The position numbers and the translations under genes were made by a program. Of a stretch of 64,000 nucleotides of DNA, positions 12,255-23,282 are shown in pieces. Source of the stretch: Naematelia aurantialba (Eukaryota; Basidiomycota; Tremellomycetes; Tremellales; Naemateliaceae); NCBI GenBank assembly GCA_021527695.1, contig JAKFAO010000001.1:868001-932000 (forward strand). Reading direction: 5' to 3'. A model generated the notes under the pieces. It was given only the letters and a program-made list of their open reading frames with translations, searched no databases and was not told where the DNA came from. Each line of letters begins with the position of its first letter. The first letter of the stretch is position 1.

Positions 12255-14376
12255 TCATTCCTCAAACATCTGCACATATTGTTTCGTGCACGAGTACCTG
12301 CACACGCGGGATCAGCACGGATTTTTCGCTCTCCAACAAGCACGCGGAATCAAGGACCCACCACTCAAAGTCAAAGTTGTTGCTTTGGTCACACCAGCAT
12401 TTCCCGCGCTCGTGGGCTTCGCCCTGCGGGCAGTGCTGCATCGGGATCAGTAAAACTTTCAGACCGCATCTCGGTCATCCTTGCGCAGCCAGATCCCCTC
12501 CAGGCCCTGGGCAGATCCAGCTTGGATCGTCCCTCACTACGCCCTCCCTCCAGATCCAGCTTGGGCCGAAAATGCGCAGCGCATCCTTCCAACCACACTC
12601 GCACACACACATCCTCTCCTGACTGTTTGATGCTTCACGCTATCCAGTCCCTCCTTTCCTCGAACCGGTCTCCTCGCTCCGTCTCCGAGCATTCCTCATA
12701 GACCCTTGATCCTGCTCTCGAAAAATTCTACCTGAAAATGCCAAAACTCACCTGGAAAGGCTCGTGGCGGTACCCAATATCATCGAAGAAGTGGATCTGA
12801 TCTTTCCTCGCAAATAGAGCCGCGCCGATCGAGTGGACCGGCGCATCGCCCCATCGTTCATAGTAGAACCCTCCAGCAGCATCGAGGTGTTCGAAGAATG
12901 CCATGTACGCATCAGATCTCCAGAAGTTGAGATCACCAATTTCAAAGTTTGACCAGACTGTGTTCTGATTAGCCACCCCAATTGTCGACAGAGCGCCTGC
13001 GAGAATCCAGCTTACAATGACACTTGTTATACGTCTCCCCGCCATCCTCGGAAAGGAAAGCCATAGCGTTGTCCTCAGATACGTACTCCGGATGCTGCTC
13101 GATGAACTCTATTGAAGGTGAGTCAGTATCATGACCTGCCTTACACGCAAATTGTCAGCTCGCAGATGAAGCTAACCTTTGACTGTCGCCCAAAGAGTTG
13201 GGATTGTTTCGATGTACTCATACAACGAGAGGGTGAAGCCGTAAACTTTCTTCTGATCTTGCATAACCAGGAACGGATCGTATGCTGCCGACGTGAGCGC
13301 ATTCATCGCTGAACCGCCGACAACCGCTCACTTAGATCGCAAAAGTACCTAACGGACGGCCTGACGGTGTCAGCAACCGTATGAATGGGGGAAACAGGCG
13401 AAGGAGACGACACGCGAGCAGACACTCACTCGATTCGCCAGTAGTAATCGTAACTTGCAAGCAGAGGATGACGGAAGAAGAACTGATTGGCGCGTCAACG
13501 GGGATCTTCACGTCACGAGTCTGTTCTCGGGAGTGAGTCCACCCACTCCAGAGTTGAATCGGCACATGTTGCGATATGGCACCGAGTGCCCATAGATGAC
13601 CTTCTTCCTGATCATCTCCTCTCGTGATTTGGTCGCCTTGTCTTCGTCGATCCTACCCCGGTCATCAGGTTCTGGTGCTAGATGTAGCGCAGCAAGGGCA
13701 GGCAAGGACTTACCAGTCGGGCTGGAACCAGTGGTCGTGCTCGATCTTGCCGTAATGGCAATTTGCCGAAGTCATCGACGATGTATACCTAACAGACATC
13801 AGCTTCATGGTCTCTTGCTGGGGAGAGCTAACCGCTTAAACTCGTCTGAGAAGTCCTGCAGGTGCGTCAGCGGGTTCGCAGCACGTGCAGTCTCTCCGAG
13901 GTCCATCTCACCTCTTCATTCAAGAAGACGTAATCATATTGCGCCCAGTGATTGAAGCGATCCTCCATCTGTCGCATAGAGTCCAGGAAAGGCCACAAAT
14001 CCGAGTTCCGTGCTAGCGGGTCAGTCTGACGCCACCATACCATATAATAAAGTCGCTCACCGAGAACGACAAATACAGCATTGGCTTTGCGCCGCCCCTC
14101 AAGGGCATCTCCCTTCAACTCCTCCAATGTCGGCCTCTTCTGCCCACTCAAAACGGGGATGGCCGAGTCGGGCGGCTCGCTATGCGGCCAGGAGGTTGCA
14201 TCGGATCCGGAGGGTAGGAGGGAGAACGGGGAAGTCGTCGCTCGGTACGTAGGGTGTATGGAAAGGAGAGCATGAATCGCCAACTAGAGGCGTATCAGTT
14301 ACCGAACAAAAAGTGGTCATTGGCATACGAGGATTCCAGCTGCGATGCCGACATATTTCCACTTGGGGATCATCAT
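12255..14376 (-). CDS. GT15 alpha-1,2-mannosyltransferase (Kre2/Mnt1/Ktr type)
   Basis: Golgi type II membrane enzyme that adds alpha-1,2-mannose from GDP-mannose to N- and O-glycans. The first exon (14329-14376) starts [16 protein letters not shown] and joins across a 45-nt intron to [11 protein letters not shown], giving the signal anchor. GT15 motifs follow: [66 protein letters not shown] and [15 protein letters not shown]. The C-terminus had to be rebuilt: after [12 protein letters not shown] a 316-nt intron (12436-12751) leads to [17 protein letters not shown] (12362-12435). A second intron (12298-12361) then leads to [13 protein letters not shown] and stop at 12255. All joins keep phase and recover the conserved Cys-rich end of the family. 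Confidence 0.92.
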
Positions 14377-15870
14377 GGTGAAGGATGTGGATGTTGTGCA
14401 AGACGATCAAGTCGTCGAGACCATGGGCTGGAAGTCGATATCAGGCGTAAGCTGGCTCAAAGGACCTCCGAGCGCTGCGGCAAGCCAATGGAATGCCTCG
14501 GGGTTCTCAAACAGACCAGGCGGCGAGGATGTTCTCGAGCAGATAACCCGCGTCCTATGAAGCAGCGAGACAGTGATGATATCGTTGCTGAGCCGTGAAG
14601 ATGATGCTGTACGAGACTGCAAACGGTCAGGCGATGTGTAAGGCAAACTGCTATTCCTGCTGCGGGTTGCTGCGCTTGTTCCGAAGGGAGGAAGGAGGTG
14701 AGCTTTGGCGCGAGCACTCCCAGAGATTGAAGACCTCAGACAATGCGTCGAGGCGTGACTCGTCTGTGTCGTGGCCCAGCCCTGGTGACTGTCAAGCTAC
14801 CTGCCTGGACGTTGATGTCGTCGTCGAGGATGGCTAGTATTTTTCTGCAGCCGCTGTGGGGGTTCATGCCCTGCGTGCACGCGTCCGAGATCACCGACGT
14901 ATCGCCACGACATCCGTGGGAGACTTGCTCAAAGGGTTGGGAGAAAAGTGAAAGAATCATCCTTGCAAATTATGTCAGCCGCGTTCTGGGAGAATGTTTG
15001 GGGAATTCAAAAGAACAAAGAATCTCGACATGTAGAGTCTTCTTGGCTAAGCTCAAGCAGAGTAAATTGTTATAGACTGGATGCAAGAGAGCGGAGCCGA
15101 GCAAGAGACGAGTGAAAGACGAGCGTGATTTCTTTTTGCTTTTGCCGGGGGGGGGGGCGGGGGCCCTGTGGTGAAAGTGTTTTTGTTAGCGCCTCCGACG
15201 CGACTGACCTTTGATTTTCCTGCGTTCCTCCCGGCGCGCAAAAATTCCCCCAAGGGCGAACGCGGATGTTCTGCCATCGCGTTCCAGGGCTTGTTGGAGA
15301 GAGTACAAAGCAACAGGCCTACGAGCGAGCGGGAGTTACGGGCCGACGCCGACGTCATGGGGATACACGCCACTCGTGCTGACACCACGCACGTTATACC
15401 CTTCTGGGCATGAGGCGCTGCCCATGGGATGCAACTCCCTGGAGGGCTTAGGGTTCCAGCGTCAACAACGCCTCGATGGATGGTGTTGGTGTTGGTCGTC
15501 CAAACAGTGATATAACGTCCGCAGCAGGGCTCGCCGGACACATCTCATCACCCCTCATATTCCATCCCATCACCATCATCCATCTGTACTTGCATACCTG
15601 CACGCCGTCGTTTCAACCGCCCAGAAACCCCTTGATCCCGTCTGATTGTAAATCAGACCATCAAGTCCACGCTCCTTATCGATACGACAAGATACGATAC
15701 GACAGGCCGCTTGCTGGGAGATTACCCTGCACGTAGTCTGACCCCCACTGTCCGACGACACTCATACGCGGCCACTGAAACAAAAGATCATCAAAGCCTC
15801 CCATCAGTGAGTGGCCACCCTCCCCTCCGTTTCTTTTCTCGATGATGGTGGCCCTGACTGTGGCATAGAC
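14377..15870. promoter_or_regulatory. Long divergent intergenic region
   Basis: About 1.5 kb between the starts of the GT15 gene (-) and the YDR124W-like gene (+). It contains an 11-G run (15147-15157) and pyrimidine-rich, CAT-rich sequence before 15600. Short frames occur on both strands but none has splice logic or a family motif. It probably holds two promoters and 5' UTRs. Confidence 0.35.
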
Positions 15871-17498
15871 ATGCCACGCATTCCAGTACGAACCACACCG
15901 TACCATACTTTGCCGCGATGCACGCGGCATTACAAGTCGAAGCGGGACTTGATCCTGCGCGCACTCGGCAAAGCGTCGTTCATCAACGGCTCGCAATTTG
16001 TCATTGCATGGATCAGCCCGAAAGGCGAAGTCGACGTTTACGCCTCTGAGCTCTTGCAAGCCTCCGTGTCAAGCAAGGAAGGCGGCGTCTTGGCTCGCGC
16101 CGAGCTCGAAGGGGAGGCCCGACGGGTCCGAGGGGAGATGAGCCGACGCTGGGACGAGATCCGGCGACTGGAGGAGAGCGGCGAAGCACCGGTGCTCGAG
16201 GATGAGGACGTCAGTTTCGGGGGAGCTGAAGAGGACGACGGAATGGGCGGTGAGGGCGAGGAGAGCATGGACGCCGACCGCACCATGGTCGAAGACGGCT
16301 CTTCCGATACCGCCGACCACATGACTCGCAACCTTTTGAAACGACCCAGTCCAGGTGCCATGATGTCCATGTTCCCCCGCGCCGCGACTCCGCAAACTGC
16401 CCCGCTGCACACGCTTACTCTGCCACCCGCCGCCCTTGACACGTACTATGCTGCTCGCTTCGCTGCGCTGCAACAAGCCACCTGCAAGCTGGTTGTCAAG
16501 GCATGGATCAAGGTTATCGAGCCCAAGAAGCAGATGAAGTTCCCGTACAACAGGGGTGAAGAGTTGCGACCGGCATGGTGGCCGGAAGGCGTCCGTCATC
16601 GGGAGCCCGACCATCTCTCCAAGACAGGTAAGTTGATTAGTGATTCTGCCAACCCAGTGACCGTCGGTGACCTATGTTTATAGAACGTCTCACTTTGCTC
16701 GCGTCTATTGTCCGATCACCGCTGGTCTCGGTCTCGCGCCTCGAGCTGGCCACCGCCGAAGCCGCAGCATTCATCTCACGTCCGCGGCTCGCTATTTTAC
16801 GCGAAGTCTATCTGGTCGCCAAGGAGGAGGAGAAGGCACGTGCCGCAGGGGACCTGACTTCCGACGTGGTCGTACACATGCCCAACCTTCCCGTTTCGCC
16901 CTCGGCAGTCTCACCCGATGCACCCGAAAAGCGCGCGCACGACAAGGAGAACGTTTTCTCTGCTGTTGGCGGCCCGATGTCGACGACGTCCGTGTACGAG
17001 CAGCATTCGGCTAAGCGGATCAAGCACTTGCACCCACCCACCCATGCCCCCCAACACATGCATGCCCACGCCCAACACAACCATCGGCTCGCCCCACTGG
17101 CCATATCGACATATGACAACTACGCGCATCCCTTCACGTTTGCGCCGCAAGCCCATCTGTCCGCCCAGACCTCGGCACACCTGTCCCCGTACCCCTCGGA
17201 CGGCGGCATGCCGTTTTCGCCCAACCCCAACCCCGATGTCAATTCGCATCCTAATCATCTTGCGCCTATCCTCAACCCCGCGCACGCTCACACTCCGACC
17301 GTCGACGCCCACTCCCCCGCCTTCCCCCACGCCGCTGCCATGCCCCACCCCAATCCCAACGCGGGGTACTTCTCCCGAGGGCAAGGATACCTTCAACAGC
17401 AGCAGCTCGAGTACCTGGCCCAACATCAGCAGGGCTATGACTATGGAAGCCCGTATCTGGCTGACAATTGGGAGGGAGGCTATACTCAGGCGTCATGA
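15871..17498 (+). CDS. YDR124W/hrmA-associated helical-bundle protein
   Basis: Carries the fungal domain described for yeast YDR124W and the Aspergillus hrmA-associated protein (DUF2841), whose molecular role is unknown. Two exons (15871-16627 and 16684-17498) give 523 residues. The domain core is clear: KLVVKAWIKVIEPKKQMKFP, then YNRGEELRPAWWPEGVRHRE, PDHLSKTE and a helical stretch LLASIVRSPLV. It is preceded by ISPKGEVDVYAS and an acidic linker. The C-terminal third is His/Pro/Asn-rich and ends in Gln/Tyr-rich sequence, as in transcription-associated proteins. The start at 15871 is the first ATG in frame after an AG-ended stretch, so a further 5' exon is possible. Neighbouring a Zn2Cys6 factor suggests nothing firm about function. 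Confidence 0.82.
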
Positions 17499-18309
17499 GC
17501 AAGAAGTGTTACTGTCCACGGTGCAAACAGCAGGCATGGGCAGGGACCGATCGCGGACCAGGAGCATTCAGAGGTTGGGCGAGTTAGTCACGGACTTTGC
17601 CGATCACGAGGTTGATCCTGTACATAGGTGCAAGCTTGTGCCATGTTCTTCATCGTGTCATATTCTTCATTCTTGTTATTATCTTTCAGTTTTTGGGACA
17701 ATTGGGTTCTTTCTCACCATTCCTCCTTATACTACGCTGGCCGAGTTCATATCCCTCATACATCTTATATCCGCCCCGAACCATGCACAAAACATTCAAG
17801 CCGGTACAGCCCTGCGACAGGGAGAAAGTGAGATGCCTGCTGTCTGATGGAGTTTGTTCTAACTCAGGAGAGCAACCGTAGACACAATAGTGGACCAAAG
17901 AGCTGGCTTTGGTGCCAGAGGACGTGGATCTGCTCCGCCCTCGGCTCCGAGGAGGTATATTCGGATTTCTTTGGCCACCCCGAGGGTGGAAAGCTTTCCA
18001 CGAGGGAGTATAGGAAACTACTCTCCAGGAATAGGGCGAGCCGAGGAGTATGCGAGGTAGTCGTGAAGTCTTTGCTCCAGATGCACTGGACTCTGTCTGG
18101 ATAGTTAGAGTCATTAAAAAAGCTTTTGGATCTGTTGTTTTGCCCGAAGCTCGGCAAGCGCTTACGCGTAAAGGCTATATTCTCGATAATCACAAAAGGC
18201 TGTGTAGTCGCATCAGTACCATACATCCACGCGATCGGCATCCTCGTTCTCGCACGGGCAAGACCAGCATAGAGACACATACTGTCATCCCGGGAATCCG
18301 GTGAGGGGT
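17499..18309. other. Intergenic spacer, no gene seen
   Basis: Between two plus-strand genes. AT-richer sequence after 17600 fits a 3' UTR and the remainder fits the promoter of the Zn2Cys6 gene. Small frames on both strands lack support. Confidence 0.3.
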
Positions 18310-21300
18310 ATGTTCGGACCCAGCGATCAGCACGAAGCCAGCGACGGGACGTCTTACGGCCTCGCTTCGACCGAATTCTCCTTCACCGCGCCGTCCCGGC
18401 CACTGAACAAGTCCGGCAGCGAGAGAAGGCACAGCGAAACCGGCGGAAGGATGCCTGGAGCAGGGAATGGAAGAGCAGGAGCAGGAACTGGGCCATCCAT
18501 AGGCGGAGGAGGGGCACAGAGCAGGGAGGAGATGGAGCAGGCTGAAGCGGAAGCCAAGAGGCGGAAAATCCAGGTATGTCCTGCTGGTCATTGCGCCGGA
18601 AGAGACAGAGCTGAGGGTGAACGTGTAGAGAGCTTGTGATGTTTGCCGAAGAAAGAAGATTCGGTGTGAAGGACCCATGAGCAGTAATTCGGCGAGCAGT
18701 AGGTATCTGGCTGGCCATTTCGTGGCCTTGCTTGACCTCACGACTGACAGCGCGTAGAATGTGCCAACTGCGAAGAGTACGGCTTCGATTGCACCTATGT
18801 GGAAGCGGCCAAGCGTCGCGGGCCGCCAAAAGGTTATGTCGAGACTCTAGAACAGCGATGTGGACGGTTGGAGCGTGTGTTGCAACAGGTATGTGTTCGT
18901 AGAACCCTTTCTGGTTTGATAGCCTCACGCCAGACTAACACGGGCAGCTGCATCCGGGGACCGACTTCACGTCCACCGTCGGGCCTATGCCAGATAAGGA
19001 GGAATTCGATCTGCACGACTACGCCGAGACACTCAAGGTGCTCGAGATCCCCGCATATCCCGCAATGAAGCCACTACAGTTTCCGGGCGACCGCTCCCAT
19101 TCACATGTTCACTGTGCCGCGTCGGATTCGTCTCTCTCCTCTCCTGCTGCTTCGGCACCCATGCACTCAATGCAGATCCTCGGCCCGGCGCCATGGAAGT
19201 CGTTTGAGCAAGATCCGAATCGCCCGCCCGAGGAGGCCCATCATGATCTGGACGAGGGAACGATGCACGTCCGCATCGCCGAGTCGATGAACAAGCTGGA
19301 TCTCAGAGACCAGCCGTGGCGCTTCCATGGAAAAGCGAGCCCGCATCACCTGTTCATATTATTCAACGAGCTGAGGCGCAACATGGATTCGCCCAACTTG
19401 ATGGAGGCGCTCCGGCAGAACAAGCGTCCTCAGTACTGGCAGGTACCCGAGTGGGAGATCGTCATCGCCAATGAGGGGCTACTGCCGATCGACTATTCGG
19501 TCTGGCCCGATGACAAGCTCGCAACACGGCTTATCGAGGCTTACTTTGAGTACACCAACGCCGACCTCCCCCTGCTCAACCGCCCCCTGTTCCTGCGACA
19601 GTACGAAGCCGGCCTGTACAAGCAGAGCCACGCCTTTGCCAAAGTGTGTCTTCTGGTTTTCGCCAATGGCGCTCGGTTTATCGACGACCCTCGAGTCTAC
19701 TGGCCCGTCGACGACGCACTAACCGAAGAAGGAAAAGAACGTCTTCAAACAGACAGGGACGGCACCTTACGTTATTCAGCTGGCTGGGTGTATCTCCGGC
19801 AAGTCATCAAAATGGGCAAATCCATCATGCAGGGGCCGAACCTGTGCGACTTTCAAACCATGGTGCTCTTGTGTACATTCTTGCATGGGAGCGCCGTACC
19901 CCACCTGACATGGTTGGTGTCGGGTGCGGGTCTGCGTTCGGCGCAGGAGATCGGAATCCACGTTCGAGCCATTCTCGTCCACACCGATCCCGTCGAACGA
20001 GCCCTGTACAACCGTGCGTTCTGGTGCCTATACCACCTGGATCGGCTCGGTTGCGCCGCTATCGGTCGTTCTGTTGCCCTTCAAGACACCGATTTCGACG
20101 CCGATTACCCCATCGCCGTCGATGACGAGTACTGGGATACGGGAGATCCCGACTCAAACTTCAAGCAGCCCCCTGACGCTGGCGTGCCCAAGGTCGCCGC
20201 TTTCGTCCACACTCTCAAGCTTGACCACATTGTTGGAGCGGCATTGCGTACCATCTATGCTATCAACCAGTCACCTGGGCATCGATCTGATCCTGCGGGG
20301 CAACGTGCTGTGGTGGTCGAGCTAGATTCTGCCCTGAATGCGTGGGCGGACTCGGTGCCCGATGGATTGCGTTGGGATCCTACTCGTGCCGACCAGAAAC
20401 TATTCCTTCAATCCGCCAAGCTCTACTCGTACTATTACTACTGTCAGATTCTGGTCCATCGACCGTTCATCCCCACTCCAAAGCACCCCAACACCGTCGG
20501 GTTGCCTTCATTAGCCATATGCACCAACGCTTCGCGCTTAATCTGCAACATTCTCGACGCAGTCCTCCGTCGCGGTCGACGGCACGGTGCCCTGCCCGGT
20601 CGAATCATGCCGATCAACTTTATGCTTCCTGCCTGGATATCATTTGCAATCCTTCTGATATCGCTCTATTCAGGTCGTCAGCAGCCGAGCGAGCGCGAAC
20701 GTGCGATGAACGATGTGAAACGCTGTATCGCTGCTATGAAGGAGATGGAGGTGCTTTGGCGCCAAGCAGGCAAACTCACCGACTTTATGAGCGAAATGTT
20801 CCGCGAATCAGACGTGCCCAATGGTCTGGCGTCTGGGGGCTCGAAACGGGCTCACGAGGCGCCCAAAGTCCCTTCTTCTCTCAGTCACGTCACTCCGCCT
20901 ACGGACAATGCTCCCGTCTGTCTACCAGGGAATGAATATGGCACGTTCTCGAGCAACTCAAGCGTACCGACCGAACCGTCGAACGACTCGTTTAGCGGGA
21001 CGGAGGCATGTTACGATACACCGCCTACACCCCCATATATCCCCAGGATGTCATTTGAACCTCGGCCAGGCGCAACCCCAGCATCCTATGGATTCGGGCT
21101 CACCCCGACCGACATCGCTCCTGGTGTACCGCTGTATGGCGCCCCTTCCGGCTTGGGCGGGAGCTTCAATGGCCCCGGCTTATCGGCTGCAATCCCCAAC
21201 CCGACGTTCTCAGGAGGCATGGAAGGACTGTTCGATACTGCGTTGTTCGATACGTTCTATGGCTCATTGGGAGATCTTACTGGGTTTGATGGACCGCCAG

Positions 21301-21359
21301 GCGCAGTAGGCGGGCAGCAGGACGATCTGTGGGCGCAGTTTTTCGGGCCGGCACCGTGA
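18310..21359 (+). CDS. Zn2Cys6 transcription factor with fungal_trans domain
   Basis: Four exons (18310-18573, 18629-18698, 18758-18888, 18948-21359) join in phase to 958 residues. The binuclear zinc cluster is split by introns: RACDVCRRKKIRC, then KCANCEEYGFDCTYVEAAK, giving all six cysteines, followed by RGPPKGYVETLEQR and a short coiled coil for dimerisation. From about residue 330 a fungal_trans (middle homology) region is evident: YTNADLPLLNRPLFLRQYEA, AFAKVCLLVFANGARF, WLVSGAGLRSAQEIGIHV, RAFWCLYHLDR and DTDFDADYPI. The C-terminus is Gly/Pro/Phe-rich (DTALFDTFYGSLGDL), a likely activation region. The RGPPKGYVE extension after the cluster is seen in several basidiomycete regulators. The target pathway is unknown. 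Confidence 0.92.
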
Positions 21360-21860
21360 GTCGTCGAGATGGACCTATATCCACTTCAAAGCTGACTTGG
21401 AGACAGAGCGCCGGACGACGGGATTAGCAATGAAAGATTGTCCGGCACTAGTATTGGAAATGCGGGGCAAGGTGGATGGAACGGCATAAATCCCTTGCAG
21501 TGAAGGATCTTGAGCGGTGATCAGAAGTGATTCTATCGTCATGGTTAGGTGCGTAGAGGCTTCCCGCATGAGAGGCATACATGCGTATAATACTATACTT
21601 GGACCAGTAACTAGGGCCCTAGTTTAGAGTAGCCGTAGCATGTAAGACGTGCAACAAAGACTGCTGCCTCGAGCCAAAATGCCAAAGAGCCCCCAGGCAA
21701 CAAGGACCCTGAAATCATGACGCCACCGGCCGCGCACCGCTCTTTACGCTCGATCTTTCCTTCCTTTATAAAACTCTCTCTCTTCCTTCCACCTTGTTCT
21801 GTCCGTCTCTTTCTACCATTCGTTGTCACTTGTTTGTTTCTTCATCGCCGTAATTACCTC
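21360..21860. other. Intergenic spacer, no gene seen
   Basis: Separates the transcription factor from the membrane-protein gene. A strongly pyrimidine-rich tract (about 21750-21830) directly precedes the next ATG, typical of fungal promoters. Nothing else is supported. Confidence 0.3.
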
Positions 21861-23017
21861 ATGTTGTCGACCGTACTCTTATTGGGTCTGCTTGCAGCAC
21901 CTGTCGCTCTCGCGGAAGACATTTGCTATGATTATTACAGTGAGTCATCGCTCCCCCCCGGTACTTCTCGCCTCGTTGCCGCCCGACCGAGTCCTCTTTT
22001 TACCATTACGTGTCCCCCTCGTACCATCTTTACCTGTGCTGTCGACTGTTTCTTTCTGCTGTTCCGCCGTTCCTCTCCTCCTGATCAGCGGCATTTGCCC
22101 CGTGCCTATGTGGCGCCTGCCGTCATTGACTGCTTTGTCCTTCGCCACCGCACTTGCTGATAATTTCAGATCGGCCGTACAACTGCAGCAGCGGGATCTC
22201 GTACGCCGCTCGCATTGGGATAGGGATTGGTATTGCTGCAGCCGTCTTGGTCTTGTTTCTCCTATGTGGATATTGGCGCCGCAAGTGAGTTTTGAAGATT
22301 CTCTCGAGATGGAGCCACTGTTTGCGTTGTTGCTTGGCTTCGTGCCGTCTTTGACCCACTATGGATTCAGCGGTCCATGGGTCCACTTCGGAGACCGTAA
22401 AGCTGCCCAGACATTTGGAGAACATTCCGTGTCCTCTGGTTGTCCTCCATATCCTTCACCATCTCGCAGAGTTTTGAGGACCCCTTGCTTGTTGTTCTGT
22501 GCTAACCTGATTCAGGCAACTCCGTAACCAATGGGCTAAACACCGTCCGCCCGCTCTCCCATTCGCCAACAATGACACCCAAGGCGGCTACAACCCATAC
22601 GGTGCTAACCCGCCGCCGCCCCCGCAACAGCAGAGCAGCTACGCCGGTAATCCGTATGGCGGCAACCCGCCGCCTCCCCCGCAGACGTACCAGCCGTCCA
22701 TGGCTGGGCAGTACAGTGGTGCTGGCGTCAACAAGTACAAGACGGGGACCGCTGCAGCAGCCATGGGCGGGGGCATCAACAGCGACCACGAGCACGGCTA
22801 TGAATGGGAGCAGGCCCGAGAGCAGGAGAGGTTGGAGCGTGAGCACGCGGGAAGTAGCGACCCTCCCCCTCCTGGTTACGACGTGGCTGCACGTGAGTCC
22901 AAGGCTCAGCGCTCCTGGCCACTCAACGACCATATGCTGATGTGGAAATTCGCAGACTCCACCCATCCATCAACACATTACGCACCTCCTCCTGGACCGC
23001 CTCCCGTTACCAAGTAA
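21861..23017 (+). CDS. Type I single-pass membrane protein with Pro/Tyr-rich tail
   Basis: Start ATG 21861 gives a cleavable signal (MLSTVLLLGLLAAPVALA). After a short lumenal part with two Cys (DICYDYY, RPYNCSSG) comes one membrane span (IGIGIGIAAAVLVLFLLCGYW) and a basic stop (RRKQLRNQW). The cytosolic tail holds a tandem repeat around NPYGANPPPPPQ / NPYGGNPPPPPQ and a PPGY motif able to bind WW domains. Four exons read in phase; the last intron (GTGAGT near 22893 to CAG near 22954) is open in frame but has good splice sites. The layout resembles Rcr1/Rcr2-type proteins that act with Rsp5 in membrane-protein sorting; that link is tentative. Confidence 0.72.
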
Positions 23018-23282
23018 AGTCGTGATTGGATGTGTAGGGATATAGTGTAGTCTAGCGCAGCTCTCAATATAGTATGTACAAGAAACACGTGCCAATGCAT
23101 GCCGTGCATTCGTGCATGTACTTGGCCACTTTTGGCGCCACCCCGTCTCGCCGCCGTAACCGCCGATAACCACAGATAACCACAGATGTAGGCTGGCTTT
23201 ACCGAGTGTCGCTGTGCCCTGTCTCTTTGCGAGCAAGTCGTCAAGCTTGTGGTAGGCTGCTGCAAGCGGGCAGTGTCCTCCG

